From assembly GCA_901472405.1 (NCBI GenBank), contig LR590463.1:1178001-1242000 (forward strand): DNA of 64,000 nucleotides. Direction: 5' to 3'. Below are positions 17,565 to 27,362 of the stretch, in pieces. Origin of the DNA: Serratia rubidaea (GTDB taxonomy: Bacteria > Pseudomonadota > Gammaproteobacteria > Enterobacterales > Enterobacteriaceae). Position numbers and translations under genes: made by a program. The notes below the pieces were generated by a model. It saw only the letters and a program-made list of their open reading frames with translations. It made no database searches and had not been told where the DNA came from. Within the stretch, counting starts at the first letter, position 1, and the number at the start of each line of letters is the position of its first letter.

Positions 17565-18230
17565 CTACAGGTAGTCGTCCAATACCCAGTCACCGGTTTC
17601 AACCTGACGGTAGCCAAGCTGGCGGACAAACTCCTGCACCAGAACCGGCGCCACATCCTCAATTGACGCGCCGGGCGCCAGCGCGCTGACCTGGGTCATC
17701 TGCATGCCGGCGTAACCGCAGGGATTAATACGCTGGAACGGAGCCAGATCCATCGCCACATTGAGCGCCAGGCCGTGGAAGGAGCTGCCTTTGCGGATAC
17801 GCAGCCCCAGCGAGCAGATTTTCTGCTCGCCGACGTAGACGCCGGGCGCGTCGGGGCGCGCGCGTGAATCGATCTGGAAGTGGCCGAGGGTCTGAACCAC
17901 GGTGTCTTCAATCGCGCTGACCAACTGGCGTACGCCAACTTTATTGCGCTTGAGATCGACCATCACGTACATCACCTGCTGGCCGGGACCATGGTAGGTG
18001 ACCTGGCCGCCGCGATCGCTTTGAATCACCGGGATATCGCCGGGCATCAGCAGGTGTTCCGCTTTACCGGCCTGGCCTTGGGTAAATACCGGCGCATGCT
18101 GCACCAGCCACAGTTCATCGGTGGTGTCGGCGCTGCGGCGATCGGTGAAGTTGTGCATGGCCTGGGAGACTGGCTCATAGGGCTGCAGCCCCAGCTGACG
18201 TACTATGATCTTATCGTGTTGCACGGGCAT
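17565..18230 (-). CDS. lipB: LipB, octanoyltransferase
   Basis: Transfers octanoyl from acyl carrier protein to lipoyl domains, the step before LipA. The protein is 221 aa, with the signature [18 protein letters not shown], the catalytic cysteine in INPCGYAGM and the lysine in [12 protein letters not shown]. Cytosolic. It follows ybeD on the same strand. Confidence 0.97.
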   Translation of the reverse strand: MPVQHDKIIVRQLGLQPYEPVSQAMHNFTDRRSADTTDELWLVQHAPVFTQGQAGKAEHLLMPGDIPVIQSDRGGQVTYHGPGQQVMYVMVDLKRNKVGVRQLVSAIEDTVVQTLGHFQIDSRARPDAPGVYVGEQKICSLGLRIRKGSSFHGLALNVAMDLAPFQRINPCGYAGMQMTQVSALAPGASIEDVAPVLVQEFVRQLGYRQVETGDWVLDDYL

Positions 18231-18296
18231 CGTCAGGTTACGGAAGTGGTGCGGCCATTATATCGGGCGCCCCGGCTGGCGACCAGCGTTTAGCGG

Positions 18297-18343
18297 CCCA
18301 AAAATGCGCAACCCGGGCGGACTGGCGTCGGACCCGGGTTGTT
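18297..18343 (-). terminator. Rho-independent terminator after ybeD
   Basis: The stem CAACCCGGG/CCCGGGTTG is followed by GCGCATTTTTGG on the minus strand, between ybeD and lipB. Confidence 0.65.
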
Positions 18344-18364
18344 CAGTCGTCGTTCAGGCGGTGA

Positions 18365-18631
18365 TTACAGCACCATACGGACAATTTCAATGTTGCCCAG
18401 CTCTTCATACAGCTTCTCCACCTGGTCGATATGGGTGGCGTTGATGGTAATGGAAACGGAGTGGTAGTTACCTTTGCTGCTCGGCTTAATCTGCGGATTA
18501 TAATCACCGGGCGCATGGCGCTGCACCACTTCAACTACCTGGTCAACCAGCTCAGGCTGTGCCAGCCCCATCACCTTGTAAGTAAATGAGCAAGGGAATT
18601 CGAGCAGTTCGTTCAGTTTCGTTTTTTGCAT
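18365..18631 (-). CDS. ybeD: YbeD, UPF0250/DUF493 protein
   Basis: An 88-aa protein matching YbeD throughout ([20 protein letters not shown], then [20 protein letters not shown]). The fold is ACT-like/ferredoxin-like and the function is not established. It lies between dacA and lipB as in E. coli. Confidence 0.95.
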   Translation of the reverse strand: MQKTKLNELLEFPCSFTYKVMGLAQPELVDQVVEVVQRHAPGDYNPQIKPSSKGNYHSVSITINATHIDQVEKLYEELGNIEIVRMVL

Positions 18632-18664
18632 GTGCGGGCGCTCCAGCGTGACATCTTCTCTAAA

Positions 18665-18690
18665 TTATAACTCCCGCCGGAGCGGGAGTT
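18665..18690 (-). terminator. Hairpin between dacA and ybeD
   Basis: The inverted repeat AACTCCCGC/GCGGGAGTT is followed by an AT-rich stretch on the minus strand. It may end or attenuate the dacA transcript. Confidence 0.5.
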
Positions 18691-18733
18691 AGTGTTATTT
18701 ACCATATGGGGGCGTTTTCGCCGCTTTCAAGCG

Positions 18734-19945
18734 TTAGCCGAACCAGTGATGGAACATCAGCTTGATGTAATCCACCAGACGACCGAAGATGCCGCCTTCT
18801 TTCACTTCATTCAGCACCACCAGCGGACGCTGGTCGATGGTTTTACCGTCCAGTTGGAAATTGATGCTGCCGACAACCTGATTTTTGGTCAGCGGCGCGT
18901 GGATTTCCGGCGTGTTGAGCACGTAGCTGGCTTTCAGATCTTTCATCCGGCCGCGCGGGATGGTCAGGTAAACGTCTTTATCGACGCCCAGCTCAACGCG
19001 GTCGGCATCGCCGAACCATACCGGCTCAGAGGCGAACTCTTTGCCTGCCTTCAGCGGCGCGACGGTTTCAAAGAAGCGGAAGCCCCAGGTCAGCAGCTTT
19101 TTACTTTCGGTTTCACGGCCTTTATAGGTATGGCCGCCCAGCACGGCGGAGATCAGACGCATCTGACCTTCGGTGGCGGAAGCCACCAGGTTGTAACCTG
19201 CGGCGTTGGTGTGACCGGTTTTGATGCCGTCGACGTTCAGGCTCTTATCCCACAGCAGACCGTTGCGGTTTACCTGACGGATATTGTTAAAGGTGAACTC
19301 TTTTTCTTTATAGATGGCGTACTCGTCCGGCACGTCGCGGATCAGCGCCTGGCCGATCAGCGCCATATCGCGCGCGGAGCTGAACTGTCCGTCGGCGTCC
19401 AGACCGTGCACGGTCTTGAAGTGGGTATTTTTCAGGCCCAGCTGCTGAACGTAGTTGTTCATCAGATTGACGAATGAATCCTGGCTGCCCGCCACGTAGT
19501 CGGCCATCGCCACGCAGGCGTCATTGCCGGACTGCAGGTTGATGCCGCGCGTCAGTTTGGAAACCGGTACGCGATCGCCCGGCTTCAGGAACATCAGCGA
19601 AGAGCCTTTGAACACCGGGTTGCCGGTCGCCCAGGCGTCCTGGCCGACGGTGACCAGATCGTCCTGGCCGATTTTACCGGCTTTCAGCGCCTGGCCGATG
19701 ACGTAGCTGGTCATCATTTTGGTCAGGCTGGCCGGGTCGCGACGCGCATCCGCATTGGATTCCGCCAGAACCTTACCGGAGTTGTAATCAATCAGGATGT
19801 AAGATTCCGCGTCAATTTGCGGAACACCCGGGATCATGGTTTTAAGGTTGGCGTCTTCGGCCTGCGCGCTGCTGGCAGCGCCCATAGCGATAACGGTGCT
19901 GAGCGCGATGCCCTTGATTAAGCGAAAAGAAGTTACATGTTTCAT
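18734..19945 (-). CDS. dacA: DacA, D-alanyl-D-alanine carboxypeptidase (PBP5)
   Basis: Periplasmic enzyme that trims the terminal D-Ala from peptidoglycan pentapeptides. The protein is 403 aa, with a signal peptide ending at SSAQA (about residue 29). Active-site motifs are S73-LTK, S139-GN and K242-TG. The C-terminal amphipathic helix ([16 protein letters not shown]) anchors it to the membrane. It follows rlpA and the elongasome genes, as in E. coli. Confidence 0.97.
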   Translation of the reverse strand: MKHVTSFRLIKGIALSTVIAMGAASSAQAEDANLKTMIPGVPQIDAESYILIDYNSGKVLAESNADARRDPASLTKMMTSYVIGQALKAGKIGQDDLVTVGQDAWATGNPVFKGSSLMFLKPGDRVPVSKLTRGINLQSGNDACVAMADYVAGSQDSFVNLMNNYVQQLGLKNTHFKTVHGLDADGQFSSARDMALIGQALIRDVPDEYAIYKEKEFTFNNIRQVNRNGLLWDKSLNVDGIKTGHTNAAGYNLVASATEGQMRLISAVLGGHTYKGRETESKKLLTWGFRFFETVAPLKAGKEFASEPVWFGDADRVELGVDKDVYLTIPRGRMKDLKASYVLNTPEIHAPLTKNQVVGSINFQLDGKTIDQRPLVVLNEVKEGGIFGRLVDYIKLMFHHWFG

Positions 19946-20118
19946 GATCTGGACTACAACATCCGTGAAAGTAAGTTAAAAACGTGCCTCACTATAGCAG
20001 ATGGGATCCCGGCAGGCATTAGCCAATCCTCTGACCGATCACGGTTTTTACATTTTTAGCTGCAAGAAAATGTTTCAGCTAAAACTGCCGATCGGCGTGA
20101 GCCTGCCGGACGCCATGC

Positions 20119-21189
20119 TTAGTGTGCGGCGGTGACAAATGATTGTTGTTTGGCTTCCGCGGCCAGGCGCTGCTGCAGCACCAGCGCCTGCTGGCGATCG
20201 CTGAACGGGCCAAGCTGTACGCGGTGCACGGTACCGTTGGTGGAGACGCTGCCCGGCACGCCGAACTGCTGGCTGAGCTGCTGCTGCCAGGCCTGCGCGC
20301 GCTCGGCATTGCTCAGCGCACCGACCTGAACGACATAGCCTGCGCTCGGCGCTGTCGCGGCGGCGGTTGTTGCTGCACCGGCCGCGGTGACGGTGGCCGC
20401 AGCGGCTAGCGGTGCTGATGATGGCGCGGCGGCGTTGGCGCTTTGCGTGCCGCCAGGCGTCGTGGCGAGCAGGCCGCCGTTACCGTTTGCCGCAGCGCGG
20501 GTTTCACCGCTGGTCAGAGTGCTGTTATCGATAGCGTGGACGTCATTGTTATTGAGCGCCGGCGCATCCTGCTGCACCGGGGTGCCCATGGCGCCGCTGC
20601 TCAGGTTGGGGCGTGCGGGCAGGGCGTAGCTCTGCTTGGCGACGGTGGTGCCGACGGTGCCCGGCCCGCTCAGCGTGCCGTCCGGCGCGACGTTGATAAA
20701 ATCAACTTTCACCCGCGTATTGTTTGACAGATTGAGGCGGTCGGCGGCGGCTTTCGACAGGTCGATAATGCGCCCTTTCACATAAGGGCCGCGATCGTTG
20801 ACGCGCACCACCAATTGACGGCCGTTGGCCAGGTTGGTGACGCGTACGTAGCTTGGGATCGGCAGCGTCGGGTGCGCCGCGCTCAGGGCATAAGGATCGA
20901 AGGTTTCACCGATGGCGGTGCGGTTGCCGCTGGATTCTTCACCGTACCAGCTTGCCAGCCCGGTCTGTGAGAAGTTCTGCGGATTTTTGACGATGCGGTA
21001 GCTGTCGCCGTTCACTTTATAATCCTGCAGCGTACCCGGGTTATAAGGTTCATAATGGGGTTCCACACCGCTGATCTCGACCACCGGGCCATTATACGGC
21101 ACGGCGGGCGGCGCCTGCTGCTCATCAGTGGTGGCACAGGCGGAAAGCAATACCGCCGCCGCGCCGATCCAAAGCCATTCCTTACGCAT
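20119..21189 (-). CDS. rlpA: RlpA, septal-ring lytic transglycosylase lipoprotein
   Basis: Outer-membrane lipoprotein of 356 aa that cleaves denuded glycan strands at the septum (activity known from Pseudomonas). The lipobox is LLSAC at residues 14-18. A double-psi beta-barrel domain follows (GLASWYGEESSGNRTAIGE, then VRVNDRGPYVKGRIIDLS), then a low-complexity Ala/Thr/Ser linker, and a C-terminal SPOR domain (GYVVQVGALSN). It begins 10 bp after rodA. Confidence 0.95.
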   Translation of the reverse strand: MRKEWLWIGAAAVLLSACATTDEQQAPPAVPYNGPVVEISGVEPHYEPYNPGTLQDYKVNGDSYRIVKNPQNFSQTGLASWYGEESSGNRTAIGETFDPYALSAAHPTLPIPSYVRVTNLANGRQLVVRVNDRGPYVKGRIIDLSKAAADRLNLSNNTRVKVDFINVAPDGTLSGPGTVGTTVAKQSYALPARPNLSSGAMGTPVQQDAPALNNNDVHAIDNSTLTSGETRAAANGNGGLLATTPGGTQSANAAAPSSAPLAAAATVTAAGAATTAAATAPSAGYVVQVGALSNAERAQAWQQQLSQQFGVPGSVSTNGTVHRVQLGPFSDRQQALVLQQRLAAEAKQQSFVTAAH

Positions 21190-21199
21190 TACTCACCTC

Positions 21200-22312
21200 T
21201 TATAAACTCTTAGACAGCATTTTCCGATGCGTGTGAATCGACATGATGATGCCGAACCCAGCCATAAGTACGATCAGCGCCGATCCGCCGTAACTGACCA
21301 GAGGCAAAGGTACGCCAACCACCGGTAAAATTCCACTCACCATGCCAATGTTAACAAATACATAAACGAACAGAATCAGCATCAGGCCGCCGACCATCAC
21401 CCGGCCGAAAGTGGTCTGGGCTTTGGCGGCGATCATCAGGCCGCGGATAATCACCAGCAGATACAGCGCCAGCAGCACCAGCACGCCGACCAGCCCCAGC
21501 TCCTCGGCCAGCACCGCAAAGATAAAGTCGGTGTGGCGCTCCGGCAGGAACTCTAGCTGCGACTGGGTGCCGTGCAGCCAGCCCTTGCCGGACAGGCCGC
21601 CGGAGCCGATGGCGATTTTCGACTGAATAATATGGTAGCCCGCGCCCAGCGGATCGCTTTCCGGGTCGAGCAGCATCATCACGCGGTCGCGCTGATAGCC
21701 GTGCATCAGGAAGAACCATAAAATCGGGATAAACGCCGCCAGCAGCACCGCGGCGACGGCGATCAGCTTCCAGCTCATGCCGGAGAGGAACAGTACGAAC
21801 AGGCCGGATGCGGCGATCAGGATGGAGGTGCCCAGATCGGGCTGCGCGGCCACCAGCAGGGTCGGCAGGAAGATCAGCACCAGCGCGATGCCGGTATTTT
21901 TCAGCGACGGCGGGCAGACGTCGCGGTTCATAAAGCGGGCCACCATCAGCGGCACGGCGATCTTGGCAATTTCCGACGGCTGAAAGCGTACGATGCCCAG
22001 GTCGAGCCAGCGCTGAGCGCCTTTACTGATCTGGCCGAAGGCGTCGACCAGTATCAGCAGGATCACGCAGAAAATATACAGATAGGGCGCCCAGCTTTCA
22101 TAGACGCGCGGCGGGATTTGCGCCATTACGGCCATCACGATCAGCCCCATCACGATTTGGCCGATCTTGCGCTCCATCATGCCGAGATCCTGGCCGCTGG
22201 CGCTCCACATCACGAAGGCGCTGTATACCAGCAGGGCGAGAATAAGCAGCAGGAACGTTGGGTCTATGTGGATCTTGGTCCAGATCGAGCCCTTCTTTTG
22301 GCTTTCGGTCAT
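21200..22312 (-). CDS. mrdB: RodA (MrdB), elongasome SEDS glycosyltransferase
   Basis: Polytopic SEDS-family peptidoglycan polymerase of 370 aa, working with PBP2 in rod-shape elongation. Visible motifs include [12 protein letters not shown], the [10 protein letters not shown] loop with the catalytic aspartate region, and [11 protein letters not shown] near the C-terminus. It starts 6 bp after mrdA, so the two are translationally close. Confidence 0.97.
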   Translation of the reverse strand: MTESQKKGSIWTKIHIDPTFLLLILALLVYSAFVMWSASGQDLGMMERKIGQIVMGLIVMAVMAQIPPRVYESWAPYLYIFCVILLILVDAFGQISKGAQRWLDLGIVRFQPSEIAKIAVPLMVARFMNRDVCPPSLKNTGIALVLIFLPTLLVAAQPDLGTSILIAASGLFVLFLSGMSWKLIAVAAVLLAAFIPILWFFLMHGYQRDRVMMLLDPESDPLGAGYHIIQSKIAIGSGGLSGKGWLHGTQSQLEFLPERHTDFIFAVLAEELGLVGVLVLLALYLLVIIRGLMIAAKAQTTFGRVMVGGLMLILFVYVFVNIGMVSGILPVVGVPLPLVSYGGSALIVLMAGFGIIMSIHTHRKMLSKSL

Positions 22313-22318
22313 GGTCTG

Positions 22319-24214
22319 TTAGTCACCTTCTGAGCCGGGCGCCGCCGGCGGCGCGTCCGGTAATTGCGTATTGTTGTCGCCCAACAGGATATGATCGAGG
22401 ATCTGGCGGGTAATGGTGCCGACCGCCGGGCCGGCGCCGCCGTTCTCCAAAATGATCGCCACCGACACCGTCGGGTTGTCATAAGGGGCGAATGCGGTCA
22501 TCAGCTTGTGGTCGCGCAGGTGCTCCGCAAGCTTGTGGGCGTTATAGGTTTCGTAACCGAATACCTGCGCGGTACCCGATTTCGCCGCGATTTTATACGG
22601 AGCGCTGGCAAAGAACTTGTGCGCCGTGCCGTTGGCGCGGTTGGCGACCCCGTACATACCGTCTTTGGCAATTTCCCAGAAGCCGGAGTGAATATCTCCG
22701 ATTTGTGTCTGTTCTTCCTGGCGGAACGGCACCAGTGAACCATTTATTTTTTTACTGTGCAGCAGATGCGGGGTTTTCACCACGCCGTCGTTGATCAGAA
22801 TATTCAGCGCCTTCGCCATCTGCAGCGGCGTCGCGGTCCAGTAACCCTGGCCGATGCCCACCGGGATGGTGTCGCCCTGATACCACGGCTTCTTATAGCG
22901 TTTGAGCTTCCATTCGCGGGTCGGCATTAGGCCGGAGCGCTCTTCGGACAGGTCGACGCCGGTATATTGGCCGTAGCCGAATTTTGTCAGCCAGCTGGAC
23001 AGGCGGTCAATGCCCATATCGTAAGCGACCTGATAGAAATAGGTATCGGCGGATTCTTCCAGCGCCTTAGTGACGTTCAGGCGGCCATGGCCCCACTTTT
23101 TCCAGTCGCGGTAGCGTTTTTCCGACCCCGGCAGCTGCCACCAGCCCGGGTCAAACACGATGGTGTTTTTGGTGACCACGCCGGCGCTCAGCGCGGAGAC
23201 GGCGATATAGGGTTTCACCGTGGACGCCGGCGGATAGACGCCCTGGGTGGCGCGGTTGATCAGCGGCCGGTTCGGGTCGTTCAGCAGGCCCTGATATTCC
23301 TTGTTGGAAATCCCGTCGACAAACATGTTCGGGTCGTAGCTGGGGTTGGAGACCATCGCCAGGATCCCGCCGGTGCGCGGATCGCTGACCACCACGGCGG
23401 CGCGGCTGCCGACCAGCAGCTGCTCGATATAGCGCTGCAGGTTGAGATCCAGCGTCAGGTAAACATCCTGGCCGGCGGAGGGCTGCTGCTCGTGCAGCTG
23501 GCGGATCACCCGGCCGCGGTTGTTGACTTCGACCTCTTCATAGCCGGTTTTGCCGTGCAGCGTATCTTCGTAATAGCGTTCAATGCCCAGCTTGCCGATA
23601 TCATGGGTGGCGGCGTAGTTGGCCAGCTTCTCTTCTTTGTTCAGGCGTGCGACGTCGCGGTCGTTGATTTTCGACACGTAGCCGATCACGTGGGTCAGGG
23701 CGGAGCCGTACGGGTAGTAGCGGCGCTGATAGCCTTTGACCTCAACGCCGGGGAAGCGGAACTGATTTACGGCAAAGCGCGCGACCTGGACTTCGGTCAG
23801 AGCGGTCTTCACCGGAATAGAGACGAAGCGACGCGAGCGTTTACGCTCTTTTTCAAAATTGGTGATGTCGTCATCGGTCAGATCGACCACCGGACGCAGC
23901 GCCTGCAGCGTGGCTTTCAGGTTATCGACTTTTTCCGGCATCAGCTCGAGCTGATAGATGGTGCGGTTGAGCGCCAGCGGCGTGCCGTTGCGATCGTAAA
24001 TAATGCCGCGGCTGGGCGGGATCGGCACCAGCTTGATGCGGTTTTCGTTAGAGCGGGTGCGGTAATCCTCGAAGCGGACAATTTGCAAATTATACATATT
24101 GGCAATCAGGATGCAGGTCAGCACCAGAATGACCAAAAACGCCACCAGGGCGCGGCGTACAAACAGGGCTGATTCAGCCGAATAGTCGCGAAAAGGGTTA
24201 CGTTCGATTTTCAT
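22319..24214 (-). CDS. mrdA: MrdA, penicillin-binding protein 2
   Basis: Monofunctional transpeptidase of lateral-wall synthesis, 631 aa. It has a single N-terminal membrane anchor (ALVAFLVILVLTCILIANMY), a pedestal domain, and a transpeptidase domain with the active-site serine in PPASTVKPY, the SADTYFYQ motif and KSGTAQ. It is paired with rodA 6 bp downstream. The order rlmH-mrdA-mrdB-rlpA matches E. coli. Confidence 0.97.
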   Translation of the reverse strand: MKIERNPFRDYSAESALFVRRALVAFLVILVLTCILIANMYNLQIVRFEDYRTRSNENRIKLVPIPPSRGIIYDRNGTPLALNRTIYQLELMPEKVDNLKATLQALRPVVDLTDDDITNFEKERKRSRRFVSIPVKTALTEVQVARFAVNQFRFPGVEVKGYQRRYYPYGSALTHVIGYVSKINDRDVARLNKEEKLANYAATHDIGKLGIERYYEDTLHGKTGYEEVEVNNRGRVIRQLHEQQPSAGQDVYLTLDLNLQRYIEQLLVGSRAAVVVSDPRTGGILAMVSNPSYDPNMFVDGISNKEYQGLLNDPNRPLINRATQGVYPPASTVKPYIAVSALSAGVVTKNTIVFDPGWWQLPGSEKRYRDWKKWGHGRLNVTKALEESADTYFYQVAYDMGIDRLSSWLTKFGYGQYTGVDLSEERSGLMPTREWKLKRYKKPWYQGDTIPVGIGQGYWTATPLQMAKALNILINDGVVKTPHLLHSKKINGSLVPFRQEEQTQIGDIHSGFWEIAKDGMYGVANRANGTAHKFFASAPYKIAAKSGTAQVFGYETYNAHKLAEHLRDHKLMTAFAPYDNPTVSVAIILENGGAGPAVGTITRQILDHILLGDNNTQLPDAPPAAPGSEGD

Positions 24215-24253
24215 CCCGCTGCTTTATTTCACTCTGTCACGATCGCCACAGGT

Positions 24254-24724
24254 TTACTCCCGGTGGTAAGGATGATTGGTGGTAATGCTCCAGGCGCGGT
24301 ACAGGCTTTCCGCCACCAGAACGCGCACTAACGGATGCGGCAGCGTCAGCGGCGAGAGCGACCAGCTCTGCTCCGCTGCGGCTTTGCATGCCGGGGCCAG
24401 CCCTTCAGGTCCGCCAATCAGCAGGCTGACGTTGCGGCCGTCCTGCTTCCAGCGTTCCAGCTGCTGCGCCAGCTGCGGCGTATCCCACGGTTTGCCGGGG
24501 ATATCCAGCGTAACAATTCTATTACCTTTGCCGACGGCCGCCAGCATTTGTTCGCCTTCCTTTTCCAATATGCGTTTGATATCGGCATTTTTGCCGCGTT
24601 TGCCCGCCGGGACTTCGGTCAGTTCAAACGGCATATCTTTTGGAAAGCGGTGCAGATAATCCATAAAGCCGGTCTGCACCCAGTCCGGCATTTTGGTGCC
24701 AACTGCAACCAGTTGCAATTTCAC
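24254..24724 (-). CDS. rlmH: RlmH, 23S rRNA pseudouridine-1915 N3-methyltransferase
   Basis: SPOUT-class methyltransferase of 156 aa acting on assembled 70S ribosomes. The SAM-binding knot is visible ([11 protein letters not shown] and [20 protein letters not shown]). It begins 3 bp after rsfS and precedes mrdA. Confidence 0.97.
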   Translation of the reverse strand: MKLQLVAVGTKMPDWVQTGFMDYLHRFPKDMPFELTEVPAGKRGKNADIKRILEKEGEQMLAAVGKGNRIVTLDIPGKPWDTPQLAQQLERWKQDGRNVSLLIGGPEGLAPACKAAAEQSWSLSPLTLPHPLVRVLVAESLYRAWSITTNHPYHRE

Positions 24725-24727
24725 CGC

Positions 24728-25045
24728 TTAGCTCCAGAGTTTTTCCAGTTCGTACAGCCGGCGGCTTTCTTCCTGCATGACGTGCACGATAACTTCGCCC
24801 AGATCGACAACGATCCAGTCGGAGGCCTCCTGGCCTTTCATGCCGTGCAGATCCATACCTGCGGCGCGGGACTCTTGCACCACGTGGTCGGCGATCGACA
24901 TCACGTGACGCGTGGACGTGCCGGTGCAGATGATCATACAGTCGGTGATGCTGGATTTACCCTGAACGTTCAGAGCGATAATATCCTGGCCTTTAAGATC
25001 GTCAATCTTGTCGATAACGAAATCTTGGAGCGCTTTACCTTGCAA
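24728..25045 (-). CDS. rsfS: RsfS, ribosomal silencing factor
   Basis: A 105-aa protein that binds uL14 and blocks subunit joining during starvation. The family pattern is clear: [20 protein letters not shown], then [18 protein letters not shown]. It is cotranscribed with rlmH (3-bp gap). Confidence 0.97.
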   Translation of the reverse strand: MQGKALQDFVIDKIDDLKGQDIIALNVQGKSSITDCMIICTGTSTRHVMSIADHVVQESRAAGMDLHGMKGQEASDWIVVDLGEVIVHVMQEESRRLYELEKLWS

Positions 25046-25104
25046 AGGTTCCCCCTGGGATGGTGAGCTGAAAAATAGCGGCGCAGTATATCACGCGCCT
25101 ATCG

Positions 25105-25767
25105 CTAACGATATAAACCCTGTAATTCGATATAACGTTGCACCGGACGCGGCAGCAGATCGTCGCAGCTGGCACCCTGATGGCGGCGTTCACGAATTTC
25201 GGTGGCGGAAATTTCCAGCAGCGGCGTATCCGCCAGGTACAGTGAACCGTGCGGCCGGCTGCGCAGCGCTGCCGGGTCGCTGACGCGGTGGGTATCCAGC
25301 CAGCGCTGTAGCGCCGGCGTTTCCATGTGGTCGTCATAACCCGGGCGGGCCAGCACCAGCAGATGGCACAGGCTGAGCAGATCCTGCCAGCGTTGCCATT
25401 TGTGCAGGCTCAGCAGCGAATCCTGGCCGATGATAAACGCCAGCGGCTGCTGCGGGCCGCGTTCCTGGCGAATCGCCTCCAGCGTTTCGACGGTATACGA
25501 CGGCGTGGTGCGGTGCAGCTCGCGGTCGTCAACGGCGAACAGCGGATTGCCGGCGATGGCCAGTTCAACCATTTTCAGCCGCTGCTGCGCATTGGCTTCC
25601 GGCTGCGGGCGGTGCGGCGGAACGTGGTTCGGCAGCAGGGTGACCTGATTGAGGCCCACTTCCTGCGCCAGCGCCTCGACCGGCCGCAGGTGGCCGTAAT
25701 GGATGGGATCGAACGTACCGCCGAACAGCGCGTGCAGCCCGGCGGCTGCTGTGGTGTTAGTAGACAT
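25105..25767 (-). CDS. nadD: NadD, nicotinate-nucleotide adenylyltransferase
   Basis: Transfers AMP to nicotinate mononucleotide in NAD synthesis. The protein is 220 aa, with the nucleotidyltransferase motif [12 protein letters not shown] at the N-terminus and [10 protein letters not shown] near the C-terminus. Its start overlaps the end of holA by 11 bp, as in the enterobacterial lptE-holA-nadD operon. Confidence 0.97.
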   Translation of the reverse strand: MSTNTTAAAGLHALFGGTFDPIHYGHLRPVEALAQEVGLNQVTLLPNHVPPHRPQPEANAQQRLKMVELAIAGNPLFAVDDRELHRTTPSYTVETLEAIRQERGPQQPLAFIIGQDSLLSLHKWQRWQDLLSLCHLLVLARPGYDDHMETPALQRWLDTHRVSDPAALRSRPHGSLYLADTPLLEISATEIRERRHQGASCDDLLPRPVQRYIELQGLYR

Positions 25768-26791
25768 CGGAAAAACTCGTAGCCAGCGGTTTACCGCAGA
25801 TCAACATCGACAGGGATTCTAGTTCCGGCCAGACCGACTGGCCGTAATCCTGCTTGAGGGTGAGCTCTATCTGCGCCAGCAGCCGCACCGCCTGCTGCAG
25901 CTGAGCGGCCGACAGGCGCTGCAGCGCCTGGGTCACCAGGCTGCGGCGGTTTTGCCAGACCTTGTGCTGATCGAACAGCGTGCGCAGCGGCGCTGTCGCC
26001 ATCTGGCGCTGCAGGGTGAGCAACTGCATCAGCTCGCGCTGCAGCGTACGCAGCAGGATCACCGGTTCAACATCTTCCTGACGCAGCTGCTGCAGGATAT
26101 GCCAGGCGCGTTTACTTTTGCCGGCCAGCAGGGCGTCGAGCCAGTGATACGGGGAAAAGTGCGCGGCGTCATTCACCGCCTGCTCGACGCGCGGCAGCGT
26201 CAGCTTGCCGTCCGGATGCAGCAGCGCCAGACGCTCCAGCGCCTGCGCCAGCGCCAGCAGGTTGCCTTCGTAGCAGTAGCACAGCAGCTGATTGGCCGGC
26301 TCGTCCAGCGTCAGCTGCATCGCTTTGGCGCGCTTGGCGACCCAGCGCGGCAGCTGCGCCTGTTCCGGCGTCTGGCAGGTGACGTAGACGCCGTTGGCGC
26401 CCAGCGCCTTGAACCAGGCGCTGTTTTCCTGCGCTTTGGTCAGCCGCGGGCCGCGCAGCAGCAGAATGATATCCTCATGCAGCAACGCCGCCAGTTTGAC
26501 CAGCTGTTCGCCAATCGGGGCGGTTGGGCCGTTTTCCGGCAGGATCAGCAGCAGCGTCTGTCGGCTGGCGAACAGGCTCATCGACTGACAAATGCTGAAG
26601 ATGGCGTCCCAGTCGGTATGGGCGTCAAGGGAAATGCTGTAATGTTCGCTGAACTGCTGCGCCGTGGCCGCCTGACGAATCAGGTCCTGGCTTTCCTGCA
26701 GCAGCAGCGGTTCATTACCGCACAGCAGATAACAAGCGCGCAGCCCCTCTCGGAGCTGCGCGGCAAGTTGTTCAGGATAGAGACGGGTCAT
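25757..26791 (-). CDS. holA: HolA, DNA polymerase III delta subunit
   Basis: Clamp-loader delta subunit, 344 aa, which opens the beta sliding clamp. The N-terminus ([20 protein letters not shown], then [14 protein letters not shown]) is characteristic. It overlaps lptE by 4 bp upstream and nadD by 11 bp downstream, indicating coupled translation. Confidence 0.96.
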   Translation of the reverse strand: MTRLYPEQLAAQLREGLRACYLLCGNEPLLLQESQDLIRQAATAQQFSEHYSISLDAHTDWDAIFSICQSMSLFASRQTLLLILPENGPTAPIGEQLVKLAALLHEDIILLLRGPRLTKAQENSAWFKALGANGVYVTCQTPEQAQLPRWVAKRAKAMQLTLDEPANQLLCYCYEGNLLALAQALERLALLHPDGKLTLPRVEQAVNDAAHFSPYHWLDALLAGKSKRAWHILQQLRQEDVEPVILLRTLQRELMQLLTLQRQMATAPLRTLFDQHKVWQNRRSLVTQALQRLSAAQLQQAVRLLAQIELTLKQDYGQSVWPELESLSMLICGKPLATSFSDVY

Positions 26792-27348
26792 TGCGCTGGG
26801 CGGCTTTCCGCGGCTTTATCGGCCGCTGCGGCCTGCTGCTGGGCTTCTTCTTCCGCAGCATGCACCGTCAGCAGTTTACGCACTAGCTGCTGCGCCGCCT
26901 GCTCGCGCATTTCCTGCAGGATGATCTCCTGTTCGGAGTCTTTCGCCAGCGCGGTCAGCGGGTTATCGAAGAACGAGCGGAAGACCTTGGCGTTGATCGG
27001 GTAAATATCGTGGCCCGGAATCAGCACCTGCGCATCCACCGTCATCACCATCTGGTACTCGGCGGTTTTACCGTCCTGGAAGATAGAGACGGTATCCTGG
27101 CTCTGTGAGGAGCCGGCGATGCGCAGCGACGGCACATCTTTACGCGTCGCGTCTTTCACAATGGTCACGCCGTTGGCGCGCAGCTGCGCGCGCACCGCGC
27201 GGGTCAGCGGACCGTACGGGTCATAGCTGTCCAGCATCAGCGTTTTCATTTCTGATGGTACCTGCGTGGTGCCACGCAGGTGAAAACCGCAGCCGGCGGT
27301 GATCAGCACCGCCAGCCCCAGCAACAACGTTGTAATACGAAGTCGCAC
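26788..27348 (-). CDS. lptE: LptE, LPS-assembly lipoprotein
   Basis: Outer-membrane lipoprotein of 186 aa that plugs LptD and helps insert LPS. The lipobox is ITAGC with Cys20. The mature part starts [17 protein letters not shown]. It lies 14 bp after leuS and overlaps holA by 4 bp. Confidence 0.96.
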   Translation of the reverse strand: MRLRITTLLLGLAVLITAGCGFHLRGTTQVPSEMKTLMLDSYDPYGPLTRAVRAQLRANGVTIVKDATRKDVPSLRIAGSSQSQDTVSIFQDGKTAEYQMVMTVDAQVLIPGHDIYPINAKVFRSFFDNPLTALAKDSEQEIILQEMREQAAQQLVRKLLTVHAAEEEAQQQAAAADKAAESRPAQ

Positions 27349-27362
27349 AACCCCTCCTTGTG

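Noticed and set aside
22967..24172. 401-codon open frame opposite mrdA
   Set aside because: Shadow frame of the PBP2 gene.
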